From Zea mays (Eukaryota > Streptophyta > Magnoliopsida > Poales > Poaceae), in the NCBI RefSeq assembly GCF_902167145.1, contig NC_050097.1, positions 138,533,982 to 138,597,981 of the forward strand: a stretch of 64,000 nucleotides of DNA, read 5' to 3'. The first letter of the stretch is position 1. The number at the start of each line of letters is the position of its first letter. The notes under the pieces are model-generated. The model was not told where the DNA came from. It searched no databases and saw nothing but the letters and a program-made list of their open reading frames with translations. The position numbers were made by a program, and so were the translations under genes. Shown here piece after piece: positions 34,707 to 46,078 of this stretch.

Positions 34707-35957
34707 GTACCAATTGAAAGTCGCCTAGAGGGGGCGCGAATAGGCGAAACCTGAAATTTACAAACTTTAAAAACACAATAAGGCCAGGGTTAGCGTTAGA
34801 ATTAAATCGAGTCCAAAAAATAGTTCTCCTTGCTTAGATTTGCTCAATCAATGCGGATAACGTTTGGGAGCAAACTCAAACAATATTAGCTAGGGAACTT
34901 TTAGAGAGAGAGGAAAGAGGGGAAACAAATCAAGTGAAGATCAACGAATGAACATGGTGATTTGTTTCCCGATGTTTGGTTCCAAAGGTCCTAGTCCCTG
35001 TTGAGGAGGCCACAAAGGCCGGGTCTATTCCAACCTTTTCTCTCTCTCAATTGGTCACACAGATCGGTCGAGACTTCTCCTTAATTACTTGGGTCACTAA
35101 GACCCCGAGGATCACCACACACTTAGGTGTCTCTTGCTAGCTTTACAAATGCACTTTAGAGAATTAGAATGAGAAGGAGAAAGCAATCCAAGCAACAAGA
35201 GCAACAAAAGAACACAAAACACCCTCTCTCAAGTCACTAAGCAATTGAGTTGATTTGGAGGCTTGGAGAGGATTTGATCTATTGATTGTGTCTTGGAGTG
35301 TAGTCTTTTTCTCTTGCAATGGATATGAAGTTCAGAAAACTTAGATGGCTTGAATGGTGGTGGTTGGGGGTATTTATAGCCCCAACCACTATTCTAGCTG
35401 TTGCTGTCGATGGCGCACCGGACAATCTGGTGGTGCACCGGACATGGCACTGTTCAGTGTCCAGTGAGTGCCACGTCAGCTGTCGTTGGGGTTTGGAGCA
35501 GTTGACCATTGAAGTCCTTTGTCTTCTAACAGCACCGGATAGTCCGGTGCGTTCTGACTTCCTGCTCTGACTTCTAACCGCGCACTGTTCACTTTTGCAG
35601 TCGACCGTTGCGCGCAGGTGACCATTGCTCCGTTGGCTCGTCGAACACTGTCCGGTGCACACTGGATAGTCCGATAATTTATAGCAGAGTGCCTCTCAGA
35701 AAACCCGAGAGTGGCCAGTTTGTTGGTGCCTTGACCTGGGCACCGAACAGTGTCCGGTGCGCCACTGGCAGCACCATTCTTAGTCTTTGCTCCAAACTTG
35801 GTTGAGTCCCCAACTTAATTTTTTTCTTGGTTTATGTCGAACCTTATGCACCAGAGATAAATGACATCTAAGCAAACTAGTTAGTCCATGTGGTTTGTGA
35901 TGGACGTCAAACACCAAAATCGATTATAGGAAATGTTTTAAGGTCATTTCCGTTTCA

Positions 35958-36779
35958 ATCTCCCCCTTTTTGGTGATTGATGCTAACAAAAACCAAAGCA
36001 AATATAAAGTGTAAAGATGTAACTAGTTTGCAATTATGATATATGTGCATAGGTTACTTAGATTTAAACCAATTGAAAGACTTTCTACATAAGTCTAAGA
36101 ATAAATGTGATTGCTTTCTTCTATTTAACATTTTGGACCACATTTGCACCACTTGCTTGTTTTTGCAAATCTTTTGTAAAAGTCCTTTCAAATTGTTTTG
36201 CAAATAGTCAAAGGTATAAGACTATGATTTCCAAAAAGCACTTTCAAGATTTTGAAAATTCTCCCCCTGTTTCAAATGTTTTTCCTTTGACTAAATAAAA
36301 GCTCCCCCTGAAGAAGTTCTCCCCTTACCTGTCAACAGGGTTTTTGAAATGATTTCCCTTTTTGAAACACATACCAGTTGAAATTTTTTTAAATTTGAAA
36401 ATGGTGGTGCTGTCCTTTTGCTTTGGGCCTATAAATTCTCCCCCTTTGGCATTAATCGCCAAAAAACGAAGAACTTGAGAGCCCTATAAATTCTACCCTT
36501 TTTGGGGCCTATTTTCTCCCCTTTGGTAATTAAAGGTTATGAGTGAAAGGTCATACCAATTGAGATCTTTATGAGTAAAGCAAAGGATAAATGATACCGT
36601 CAGAGTTGAAGTGGAAGCCTTGCCTTTGCCGAATACTTTGTTCCCTTTCAATTTAAGACTAAACGTAGAAATACACTTGAAAGCACATTAGTCTTAGCTT
36701 TGGCACGAGAAGAGTAAGAAATATGCATTTGTGCCAAATGAAAGAGACATGATCAAGGTATATAAATTAGCTACGTGTG
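35958..36779 (-). other. Non-coding 3' region of C
   Basis: Repeated CTCCCC tracts near 35960, 36262, 36302, 36320 and 36438. No coding similarity. Confidence 0.6.
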
Positions 36780-37055
36780 CAATGTTTTAATCAAAGTTCC
36801 GAGAATCTAGGATGTTTAGCTCATTCCTAAGTTTGCTAAAAGTTTTTCATCTAGTGGCTTGGTGAAGATATCGGCTAATTGATTGTGAGTGCTAACATAA
36901 GCAATTTTGATATCCCCTTTTGTTGGTGATCTCTCAAAAAGTGATATCGGATGTCTATGTGCTTAGTACGGCTATGTTCAACGGGATTATCCGCCATACG
37001 GATTGCACTCTCATTATCACATAAGAGAGGGACTTTGCTCAACTTGTAGCCATAG
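36780..37055 (-). pseudogene. C-terminal end of Sirevirus pol in C
   Basis: Closely parallels 23113-23380 in element B (end of RNase H), on the minus strand, with small indels that break the frame. Truncated at 37055 by the D insertion; the rest of pol would be beyond D, outside the window. Confidence 0.8.
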
Positions 37056-38210
37056 TGTAGGATCTAGGACACCGGCTAGAGGGGGGTGAATAGACGGTTT
37101 TGACTAAAATAAAAAACACTAGGGAAATTTAATCAATATAACAAGAGGTATAAATTCTCTAGTGATAACAAGTAACCAATTTATGAGAATCAACTAAGGT
37201 GATTGAATACTTGATGAATAATATGCAAAATACTAATCACTTGCACGACAATAAGTAATGCAAGAAAATAAAGACACCGAATTTTATCCCGTGGTATCGG
37301 TGATTTGCCGATCACCCCTAATCCACGTTGAGGTGGACTTCAAGCTCTCACTTGCTCCTCTATCAAGACACGGCTTGATCTTTGAGCCAAGAGGACAAGA
37401 AATCTGTAACACCCCGGGATCCACAAACACCCCAGAATGCTACTAAACTACACATCTAAGATTCATATATAAAATTTTGACATCATCTCCTTTGAAAATT
37501 GCATAAACGGGGAAGCAACAAAGTATAAATAGATATCATGATAAGAAAACATAATAGACATTAATAATCTGCTAGCAATGGGAAGACAACCATACGACAT
37601 GAACTGCATTAACCAGTGCACACAACTAGTTAAAAACATACATCCTTTGACAAGAAGTTTCTAATTAAATCATGACTGCACCTAGGCAGCGTTATTATGA
37701 GAGTGAAGGTGGATGTGCTGCTACTTCTCACTCCCCTTGATGAGAAACAAGCACCTGCATTGAGTAATGCAAGAGTGAGATGAAACATCTCAACAAGCAA
37801 ATTGTTTTGACAAGATATTTAAACCACAAATTGAATTAATCAACATTTTAAATGAATCATAATTAAGATCAGAAATACTTGTAGATATAGAACTCAATAG
37901 TCCCAATATAATCAATATCATCTCATTTCCTCGAACAACCACAATAGGTTGTATAACACTTCCCTGCGTCAACAATACCTGCAAATATCACTTCAATGTA
38001 TGCATAGGAATGTAATGTGTAGGTCCTCTGTATTCATACCTATGAGGGTATAAAACCACATCATCTGCAAATATCACTTCAATGAATGTATATGAATGCA
38101 ATGCATATGTCCTCTGCCTCCATACCTCTAAGGGTATGAAGCCGCATCGTACCCCTCCTCGGGCAACGTATGATGCTAAATTGTACCAGTACGGTCGGAC
38201 CATAGGTCAC

Positions 38211-38839
38211 TGTGGGGGATAGATATCCCCCGGGTCCACTAAAGAGATAAAAGACCTCACGAAAGGCCCAAGGGCCCAATAAATCGTAAGGTCGTTCTTT
38301 CGTGGGCCTGGGGAGAGACAATCAACGAAGCAGAGAAGACGTAAGACTGGATTGGAGCAAACCCGGACGGCCCACAACGTCGGGCGAGTAAATCGCAACA
38401 GAGACCCGACTTTCCCGCGCTGAAGCCCCCATGCAACAGAACCATGCGAGGATAAGTCGGCAAGGGTTACGTAGGGATAAACTCAAGAGGTTTACTATCT
38501 TTCAGTTACTTGTTGTTATCATATCCACGTGTACTGCCCCACGGTCGAGTATATAAGGCCTAGGGGGCACCCCTTCAGAACGATCGACCCTACTTTACTT
38601 AGCCACCCACGTAAACTCTCTGTGCCTCCGTTCCAGAGAGCCCTCTTGTAACCGCACTCAAATACTCATCAGGACGTAGGGTGTTACGCATCTCTAAGCG
38701 GCCCGAACCTGCAAATCTTGTCCACTGTCCCTCGTGCAATCGGCACGAACCATTTTGCTACAGTCGTTGACACCGTCCTACTCCTAAAAACACCTTGAGG
38801 GGTAACCCCAGGTGTGCGGTCGGACCCAAAACACCGACA
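38211..38839 (+). repeat. 5' LTR of F
   Basis: TGTGGGGGATAG to ACACCGACA, 629 bp, promoter TATA at 38550. Confidence 0.95.
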
Positions 38840-38885
38840 GCTGGCGCGCTAGGTAGGGGGTGTGTCGACGATCCAAGCTAGCTCA

Positions 38886-41315
38886 ATGGCCGTCACCTTC
38901 CACAGCAAGATCACCGTGCGTCCCGGATCTGTATTCTGCTTTGGGACAATCTCATCTGTAGCGGATGAAGAGGGAATTCTACACCGCCTCGCAGATCTGC
39001 CGGAAAAGAAGTCTCCTCCAACAAACTCCGAAAATGCTGGAAAGACGCTACCTCCGGCTCTTCGGAAAAAGATTATCTCCGGGAAGGCTGGAGCTGGAAG
39101 CTCGCTGACCCGGAAGACTCCGCTGTCTACTTCCCCGACGAAGGAATGGACACGGATCGCGAGGAAGAAGGAGACCAGGGAAAGGCAAGTCGTTCTTTCC
39201 GTTCCTCCGGCCTCAAAGGAGAACGGAAAGAAAGTCGCCACGACAGCAGCACCATTCTACCCCGACGTCCTCTTCATCGGGAGAGTGGAGTCACCCGCCG
39301 TCTCTGACGACGAACCGACCGCGCCTGGAGAAGAACCACCTCAACGAGAATCCCGCCAACGGAGGAACCGACGCAGGAACGTTCGACGACATCACGCGGC
39401 CGGAGAACGGGATCCGGAGCAGCCTGTCTCGCGAGACGAGGTCTCGGAGATAGGAGAAACCCCGGAAGAACGCGTCTTCAGGGAGCGAAGGAACTCCCGA
39501 CGACGTGATCGCCGACGGACTCAGGAGCAAGCCGAGCAGGATGCGAGGCAATGCCGGGAGAACCCGCTCTTCGGGCGCAACCTGAACCCCGACTTCGCCC
39601 GAGCTATGAACACGCCGAGCGAAGTCGGAGGCGTTCTAGCTCGGATAGCTGACGGACTTCCTCGTACTCCCGACGCCGAGGGATACCGAAGCCTGTTCAC
39701 TCAGGCGGCCAACCATCTTCTACCGCTCGCTCACCCACCGAACGATTTGCGACACGCCATCAACAGTCGTCGAGACGCGCGAAGCTCTATCAATGCTTCG
39801 CGCGAACGGCGGCATGAAAACGAAATTCGCCGTCGGGAGGAGTATGACCGAGATCACGGCTTCCCGACTCAAAGCCAGCCCACCAGGACTGAGTCGGCAA
39901 CAGCCTCAACTGGCGGTACCACCCGGGGACGGTCGAGGAACCACCACCACCACTCCCCTCCCTGGGACAGACATCGTCCCCGACGGCAGGAGGACACGTG
40001 CGGAGTATCCGCTCTTACCCCGCGCCTTAGGGCCATCCAATGGCCTCCCAACTTCAAGGTATCCAATGTCGACAAATATGAACCTAAGCAGGATCCAGGG
40101 GGTTGGCTAGCCGTCTACACCACCGCTGCTCGGGCTGCCGGGGCATCTGAAGACGTCATGACCGCGTATCTGCCCATTGTCCTTGGGCAAGACGCGCTGC
40201 AGTGGCTACGACATCTACCCCGACACTGCATCGACGACTGGGGAGACTTCAGTCGACGTTTCACCGCCAACTTCCAGTCCCTCTCCGACAAACCAGCGCA
40301 ACCATGGGACCTCAAATCCATCAAATGCCGGGGGGACGAGACTCTCCGGTCGTACCTCAAAAGGTTCCAGACCATGAGAAACCGTATCCCCGAGGTCACG
40401 GAGGCGGCCGTGATCGAGGACTTCTACAGAGGATCCAATGACTCGGCTTTCGTCCGAGCCATACTACAAAAAGCACCGACTACCTCCGAGGAGCTATTCC
40501 GGGAAGCCGACCTCTACATCACCGCCGACGAGCGGGCCCAGGATCTCATTGGAGGAGCAAAGCCTGCACCGGCAGCGCCGCGACGTGACGCGAACCAACC
40601 ACCCGACAAACGTTGGGAGAAGAGGCCTCGTGAAGAAGTACACGCCGCCGGACCACCCGCCTCTCGCGCCCGAGGAGGACCTCGTGGAGGCGAGCGCACG
40701 CTGGACGACATCCTCGACGCCCAGTGCCCGTACCACAAGGACATGCGCCACACTCTTCGTAACTGCCGGGACTTCAAGCACTCCGTCGGGCACGGCCGAC
40801 CCTTCCAACCTCTACCGCCTCCTCCGCCGAGGGGAGGACCAGATAAACCACGACAGCCTCATCAGCCGGAGGAGGGGGGAGGAGGAGCTTTCCCGCGCGT
40901 TGACAGGGAGGTCAACGTCATCTTCGGTGGACATGGGTCGCAGGAGAACAAAAGACAACAAAAGCTCAACGACCGCCAGATACTGGTGGCGACCACCGGT
41001 CCTCCCGCCCCATACCGGTGGTCAGAGCACCCGATTACTTTCACTCGGGAGGATCAATGGCTCAACTTCGACCATCCAGGCAAATACCCGCTTCTCGTCG
41101 ATCCGGTGATCCGAGAAAGCCGGGTAAAGAAGGTGCTAGTGGACGGGGGGAGCAGCATCAACGTCACTTTTCCCCGGACACTCCAAGGCTTGGGAGTTCA
41201 CCTCAAAGAGCTCCGCGAGTCGGACACCCCTTTCTTCGGCATCGTGCCGACGGAAGGGGAATACCCGCTGGGCCACATCTACATGCCGGTCACCTTCGGA
41301 ACTCCGGAGAACTAA
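38886..41315 (+). CDS. Gypsy Gag and start of protease (element F)
   Basis: Open from the ATG at 38886, 28 bp after the primer site, to a TAA at 41313. A Ser/Arg/Pro-rich head of about 380 residues comes first. The capsid domain follows (NVDKYEPKQDPGGWLAVYTT, ALQWLRHLP, WGDFSRRFTANFQ, ETLRSYLKRFQ, about residues 400-570). A Cys/His knuckle-like CPYHKDMRHTLRNC is near 620. The retropepsin site VLVDGGSSIN is near 750. The frame then stops inside the protease domain, in phase with the downstream pol, so the stop looks like a point mutation rather than the natural gag end. Confidence 0.88.
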   Translation: MAVTFHSKITVRPGSVFCFGTISSVADEEGILHRLADLPEKKSPPTNSENAGKTLPPALRKKIISGKAGAGSSLTRKTPLSTSPTKEWTRIARKKETRERQVVLSVPPASKENGKKVATTAAPFYPDVLFIGRVESPAVSDDEPTAPGEEPPQRESRQRRNRRRNVRRHHAAGERDPEQPVSRDEVSEIGETPEERVFRERRNSRRRDRRRTQEQAEQDARQCRENPLFGRNLNPDFARAMNTPSEVGGVLARIADGLPRTPDAEGYRSLFTQAANHLLPLAHPPNDLRHAINSRRDARSSINASRERRHENEIRRREEYDRDHGFPTQSQPTRTESATASTGGTTRGRSRNHHHHSPPWDRHRPRRQEDTCGVSALTPRLRAIQWPPNFKVSNVDKYEPKQDPGGWLAVYTTAARAAGASEDVMTAYLPIVLGQDALQWLRHLPRHCIDDWGDFSRRFTANFQSLSDKPAQPWDLKSIKCRGDETLRSYLKRFQTMRNRIPEVTEAAVIEDFYRGSNDSAFVRAILQKAPTTSEELFREADLYITADERAQDLIGGAKPAPAAPRRDANQPPDKRWEKRPREEVHAAGPPASRARGGPRGGERTLDDILDAQCPYHKDMRHTLRNCRDFKHSVGHGRPFQPLPPPPPRGGPDKPRQPHQPEEGGGGAFPRVDREVNVIFGGHGSQENKRQQKLNDRQILVATTGPPAPYRWSEHPITFTREDQWLNFDHPGKYPLLVDPVIRESRVKKVLVDGGSSINVTFPRTLQGLGVHLKELRESDTPFFGIVPTEGEYPLGHIYMPVTFGTPEN

Positions 41316-44300
41316 CGAACCGAGTTCCTGAGGTTCGAGGTGGCGAACTTCGACTGCGGGTACAACGCCATCATCGGGAGGCCGGGGCTGGCTAAATTCA
41401 TGGCCATTCCGCACTATACATACATGATACTGAAGATGCCAGGACCGCAAGGAATCATAACTGTGCGTGCCGACTTCCAAGGCACCGCAGAATGTTTCCG
41501 AGTGGCCATCCAAGCAGCCCTCACCACCAAGCCGTCAACGGTTCCTTCTACGTCGGCGAACTCTAAGCCTGAGGAAGACCTCGCCGTACCGGCAAACGAA
41601 GCTCAGGCCGTAACCTCTATGCGGCCGACTGAAGAAACCAAGCGAATCAACCTGGGATTCACTGATGAGCGCAAAACGGCCATCATCAGCTCCAGTTTGA
41701 ATGGCAAATAGGAAAGCGCGCTCGTCCAGTTCTTGCAAGATAACCGAGACGTATTCGCGTGGCAACCTGCGGATATGCCGGGAGTCCCAAGAGAACTGGC
41801 CGAGCACAAACTGAAGGTCTATCCCCAGGCGAGGCCGATCCGGCAAAAGCTACGTCGTTTCACGCCCGACAAGAGAGAGGCCATTCGTGCCGAGTTAGCT
41901 CGCTTGGTCGCGGCTGGATTTATTAGAGAAGTATTTCACCCCGAGTGGTTGGCCAACCCTGTTCTTGTACTCAAAAAGAATAAAGTGGATTGGCGCATGT
42001 GCGTCGACTATACTGATCTCAACAAACACTGTCCGAAGGATCCCTTCGGGCTCCCGAGGATAGATCAGGTGGTGGATTCCACCGCAGGATGTTCCGTGCT
42101 GTCTTTCTTAGATTGCTATTCCGGGTATCATCAGATTAGTTTGGCAAAAGAAGACGAGGAAAAAAACGGCGTTCATCACTCCGTTTGGTGCTTTCTGTTA
42201 TACCTCCATGCCGTTCGGCCTCAAAAACGCTGGAGCGACTTATCAGAGAGCCATTCAAACATGCCTAGCCGATCACTGGGGCAAGCGTGTGGAGGCTTAC
42301 GTAGATGACGTGGTGATCAAAACAGAGAATTCGGAAAACTTCATCGAAGATTTACAGCTGGTTTTCAACAGCCTGAGAAGATATAGATGGAAGCCCAATC
42401 CTGAAAAATGCGTCTTCGGGGTACCAGCAGGAAAGTTGCTCGGATTTATCGTCAGCCACCGGGGAATTGAGGCTAATCCAGATAAGATTGAAGCTATCAT
42501 GAAGATGGAAGCTCCTCGGTCACAAAAGAAGGTTCAGCGACTCACTGGATGTATGGCAGCTCTGAGCAGATTTATATCCAGGCTGGGAGAGAAAGGTTTG
42601 CCATTTTACAAGCTACTCAAGAAGGTGGACAAGTTTCAGTGGACTTCAGAAGCACAAGAAGCTCTAGACGCACTGAAAAAATTCTTGACAACACCACCAG
42701 TATTGAAACCGCCCCAGCGAGCTACGCCGACTCAACCGGCTGAAGATTTGTTGCTGTATATCTCTTGCACGACTCACGTGGTAAGCACTGCGTTGGTAGT
42801 CGAGCGAGTAGAAGAAGGACATGCCTATCCAGTACAACATCCTGTTTACTTCATCAGTGAAGTTCTAGGCCCCTCGAAGAAAAAGTACCCTCAGGTTCAG
42901 AAGCTATTATATGCAGTACTTCTAACTGCCCGCAAGCTGCGTCACTACTTTGACGACCACAAAGTCATAGTAGTTACTGGTTTTCCAATAGGGGACATTC
43001 TTCACAACAAGGAAGCCATTGGCCGAATAGCCAAGTGGGCTTGCGAGTTGGGATCCCACGATATCGAGTTCCGACCTCGCACCGCCATCAAAACTCAAGC
43101 ACTGGTTGATTTCGTATCGGAATGGACAGAACAGCAAGTACCAGACAATCCAGAAACTGCAGAAGTATGGCGAATGTATTTCGATGGCTCGCTGAAGCTG
43201 CAGGGAGCAGGAGCAGGGATTCTCTTCACCGCACCTGGAGGCGAGCACCTCAAGTACGCTCTCCAGTTGCTATTCCCGGCCTCTAACAATGCAGCCGAGT
43301 ATGAAGCCTTGATACACGGATTAAACATCGCCATATCACTGGGCGTCAAAAGATTGATGGTATATGGAGATTCTCTAGTAGTCATCAGCCAGATAAACAA
43401 AGAATGGGATTGTTCAAGTGATTCAATGGGAAAATACTGCGCTGCCGTCCGAAAGCTAGAAGATAAATTCGAGGGTCTGGAATTTCATCATGTAGAAAGA
43501 GATCGGAACACGGCAGCCGATGTACTGTCCAAGCTCGGATCCGGTCGAACTCAGGTCCCACCCGGAGTCTTCGTGCAAGAAATCTGGCAGCCGAGTATAT
43601 CAATGGATCAAACAGAAGAGTGCAACATCATAGATCAACCCGAGTCAGACTCTGATGACTGGAGACAGCCGATTATTAAATATATAAAGAATGAAGAAGA
43701 ACCAGATGACAAGAACTCGGCAGAGCGTATTGCCAGACAATCGGCTCACTATACACTCATTGGGGAGGTATTATACAGGAGGGGCGCGTCAGGCGTCCTC
43801 ATGAAGTGCGTTCTCCCGTCCACCGGGAAGCAACTTCTGGAGGAAGTCCATGCAGGGCAATGTGGAGTACATGCAGCATCCAGAACACTAGTCGGGAAGG
43901 TTTTCAGGTCAGGATTCTATTGGCCGACGGCGAAGAACGATGCAGCCGAGTTAGTTCAGAGATGCGGAGCTTGCCAATACCTGTCAAAGCAACAGCACAT
44001 GCCAGCACAGCAGCTACAGACTATACCAGTAACTTGGCCTTTCGCATGCTGGGGACTGGATATGATTGGGCCTTTCAAGAAAGCTCAAGGAGGATATACC
44101 CATGTATTGGTGGCGATCGACAAATTCACTAAATGGATAGAGTTCCAGCCCATTGCTTCTTTAACCTCTGCTAAAGCCGTAGAATTCATACAAAGCATAA
44201 TATTCAGATTCGGGATACCAAACAGTATCATCACTAACTTGGGATCCAACTTCACCAGTTCAGAATTCTTTGACTTCTGTGAGCAAAAGAGCATTCAGAT

Positions 44301-44883
44301 CAAATACGCATCTGTAGCACATCCAAGAGCCAACGGGCAGGTTGAGCGAGCCAACGGAATGATATTGGAGGCACTCAGAAAAATGGTCTTCGATAAGAAT
44401 GAAAAATTCGCAGGAAAATGGATAAGAGAACTGCCTTATGTCGTTTGGAGCCTGAGGACCCAACCTAGCCGAGCCCTGCATGGAAACACTCCTTTCTTCA
44501 TGGTCTATGGGTCGGAGGCAGTGCTACCTGCTGACCTCAAGTTTGGGGCGCCAAGATTGATCTTCGAAAGCATAGCGGAAGCTGAGGCCACCAGGCTGGA
44601 GGATATTGATGTACTTGAGGAAGAACGACTGAATGCAGTAATCCAATCAGCACGGTACCAGCAGACTCTAAGGCGCTATCACGACAAAGCTGTGCGGCAA
44701 CGTTTCTTTTCGATAGGAGACCTCGTCCTCCGCCGAATTCTAACGGGGGAGGGACGGCACAAGTTATCACCCTTATGGGAAGGGCCTTTCATAGTAGCAG
44801 AGGTCACCCGGCCCGGATCGTATCGCCTCACCCAGATGGATGGCACAGAAGTTGGGAACTCCTGGAACATAGAGCACCTCTGA
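41316..44883 (+). pseudogene. Gypsy Pol of element F with stops and a frameshift
   Basis: Continues the gag frame. Protease end, then RT (VDYTDLNKHCPKDPFGLPRI, FLDCYSGYHQISL) to 42160. An extra A in the run 42160-42166 shifts frame; RT resumes as MPFGLKNAGATYQRAI, with YVDD at 42298-42309. RNase H (MYFDGSLKLQGAGAG), the integrase finger (HAASRTLV ... CGACQ) and core (GLDMIGPF, VERANG) follow to 44883. Lesions: TAA 41313, TAG 41709, the frameshift, and AAC at 44236 giving TNLGSNF where relatives normally have catalytic Asp. It ends with a GPF-type C-terminal module. Confidence 0.88.
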
Positions 44884-45009
44884 AAGTTTTACCCCTAGCT
44901 GTATTTCAAAACAGCTGGGGCGACCATGTATTCTGTATAATGGAAATACGTCATCAATAAAGAGAGATTTCAGAGATACTCGGCTCGTTTACGATTGACT
45001 TGCATTCTT

Positions 45010-45905
45010 ACTTAACTCGGGGTGACCACTATGCCCTACAAACGGAGCAATCGACTTAAGTCGGCAACGACTTAAGGCGGTGCAACATGCTCACTCTTAC
45101 TTAACTCGGGGTGACCACTATGCCCTACAAACGGAGCAATCGACTTAAGTCGGCAACGACTTAAGGCGGTGCAACATGCTCACGCTTACTTAAACTCGGG
45201 GTGACCACTATGCCCTACAAACGGAGCAATCGACTTAAGTCGGCAACGACTTAAGGCGGTGCAACATGCTCACGCTTACTTAACTCGGGGTGACCACTAT
45301 GCCCTACAAACGGAGCAATCGACTTAAGTCGGCAACGACTTAAGGCGGTGCAACATGCTCACGCTTACTTAACTCGGGGTGACCACTATGCCCTACAAAC
45401 GGAGCAATCGATTTAAGTCGGCAATGACTTAAGGCGGTGCAACATGCTCACGCTTACTTAACTCGGGGTGACCACAATGCCCTACAAACGGAGCAATCGA
45501 CTTAAGTCGGCAACGACTTAAGGCGGTGCGACATGCTCACGCTTACTTAACTCGGGGTGACCACTATGCCCTACAAACGGAGCAATCGACTTAAGTCGGC
45601 AACGACTTAAGGCGGTGCAACATGCTCACGCTTACTTAACTCGGGGTGACCACTATGCCCTACAAACGGAGCAATCGACTTAAGTCGGCAACGACTTAAG
45701 GCGGTGCGACATGCTCACGCTTACTTAACTCAGGGTGACCACTATGCCCTACAAACGGAGCAATCGACTTAAGTCGGCAACGACTTAAGGCGGTGCAACA
45801 TGCTCACGCTTACTTAACCCAGGGTGACCACTATACCCTACTAACGGAGCTATCGGCTAAAGTCAGTGGTGGCTCAAGCCGGTGCAGCTTACTCGCGCTT
45901 ACGCA
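45010..45905. repeat. 89-bp tandem array, about ten copies
   Basis: Unit starts ACTCGGGGTGACCACTATGC. Unit starts are at 45014, 45103, 45193, 45282, 45371, 45460, 45549, 45638, 45727 and 45816, so the period is 89 with one 90. Each unit holds the perfect palindrome CGACTTAAGTCG, followed four bases later by another CGACTTAAG half. Units are nearly identical except the last one or two. Confidence 0.95.
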
Positions 45906-46078
45906 ACTTAGGGGATGACTTCCATATCCCGAAAACAAACTTCATAATCATCATGCAGCGTACCACAAATTTGCAAATTAATAAATTCTGTGATCATGTC
46001 ATTCGAATGATAAGCCGATAACCCCTAACAAGTACTTGATCATGCTAACCGCGCGCTCATAGCACGCGAAATGTTTCT
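45906..46078. other. Spacer between array and reverse-strand gene of F
   Basis: Unique sequence; would include the 3' UTR of the reverse-strand gene. No clear AATAAA on the minus strand was identified. Confidence 0.5.

Larger units (their letters stand above)
34715..37055 (-). mobile_element. Element C: minus-strand Sirevirus remnant
   Basis: LTR 34715-35957 (TGAAAGTCGCC to CCGTTTCA), then a purine tract (ATCTCCCCCTTTTT) at 35958. Then 820 bp non-coding with further CTCCCC tracts, then the end of pol (36780-37055). It is cut at 37055 by D. Left of the LTR is TACCAAT, which looks like the remains of a primer-binding site. Confidence 0.75.

Noticed and set aside
39291..40808. Minus-strand frames under F gag
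   Set aside because: GC-rich shadow frames; no ordered domain.
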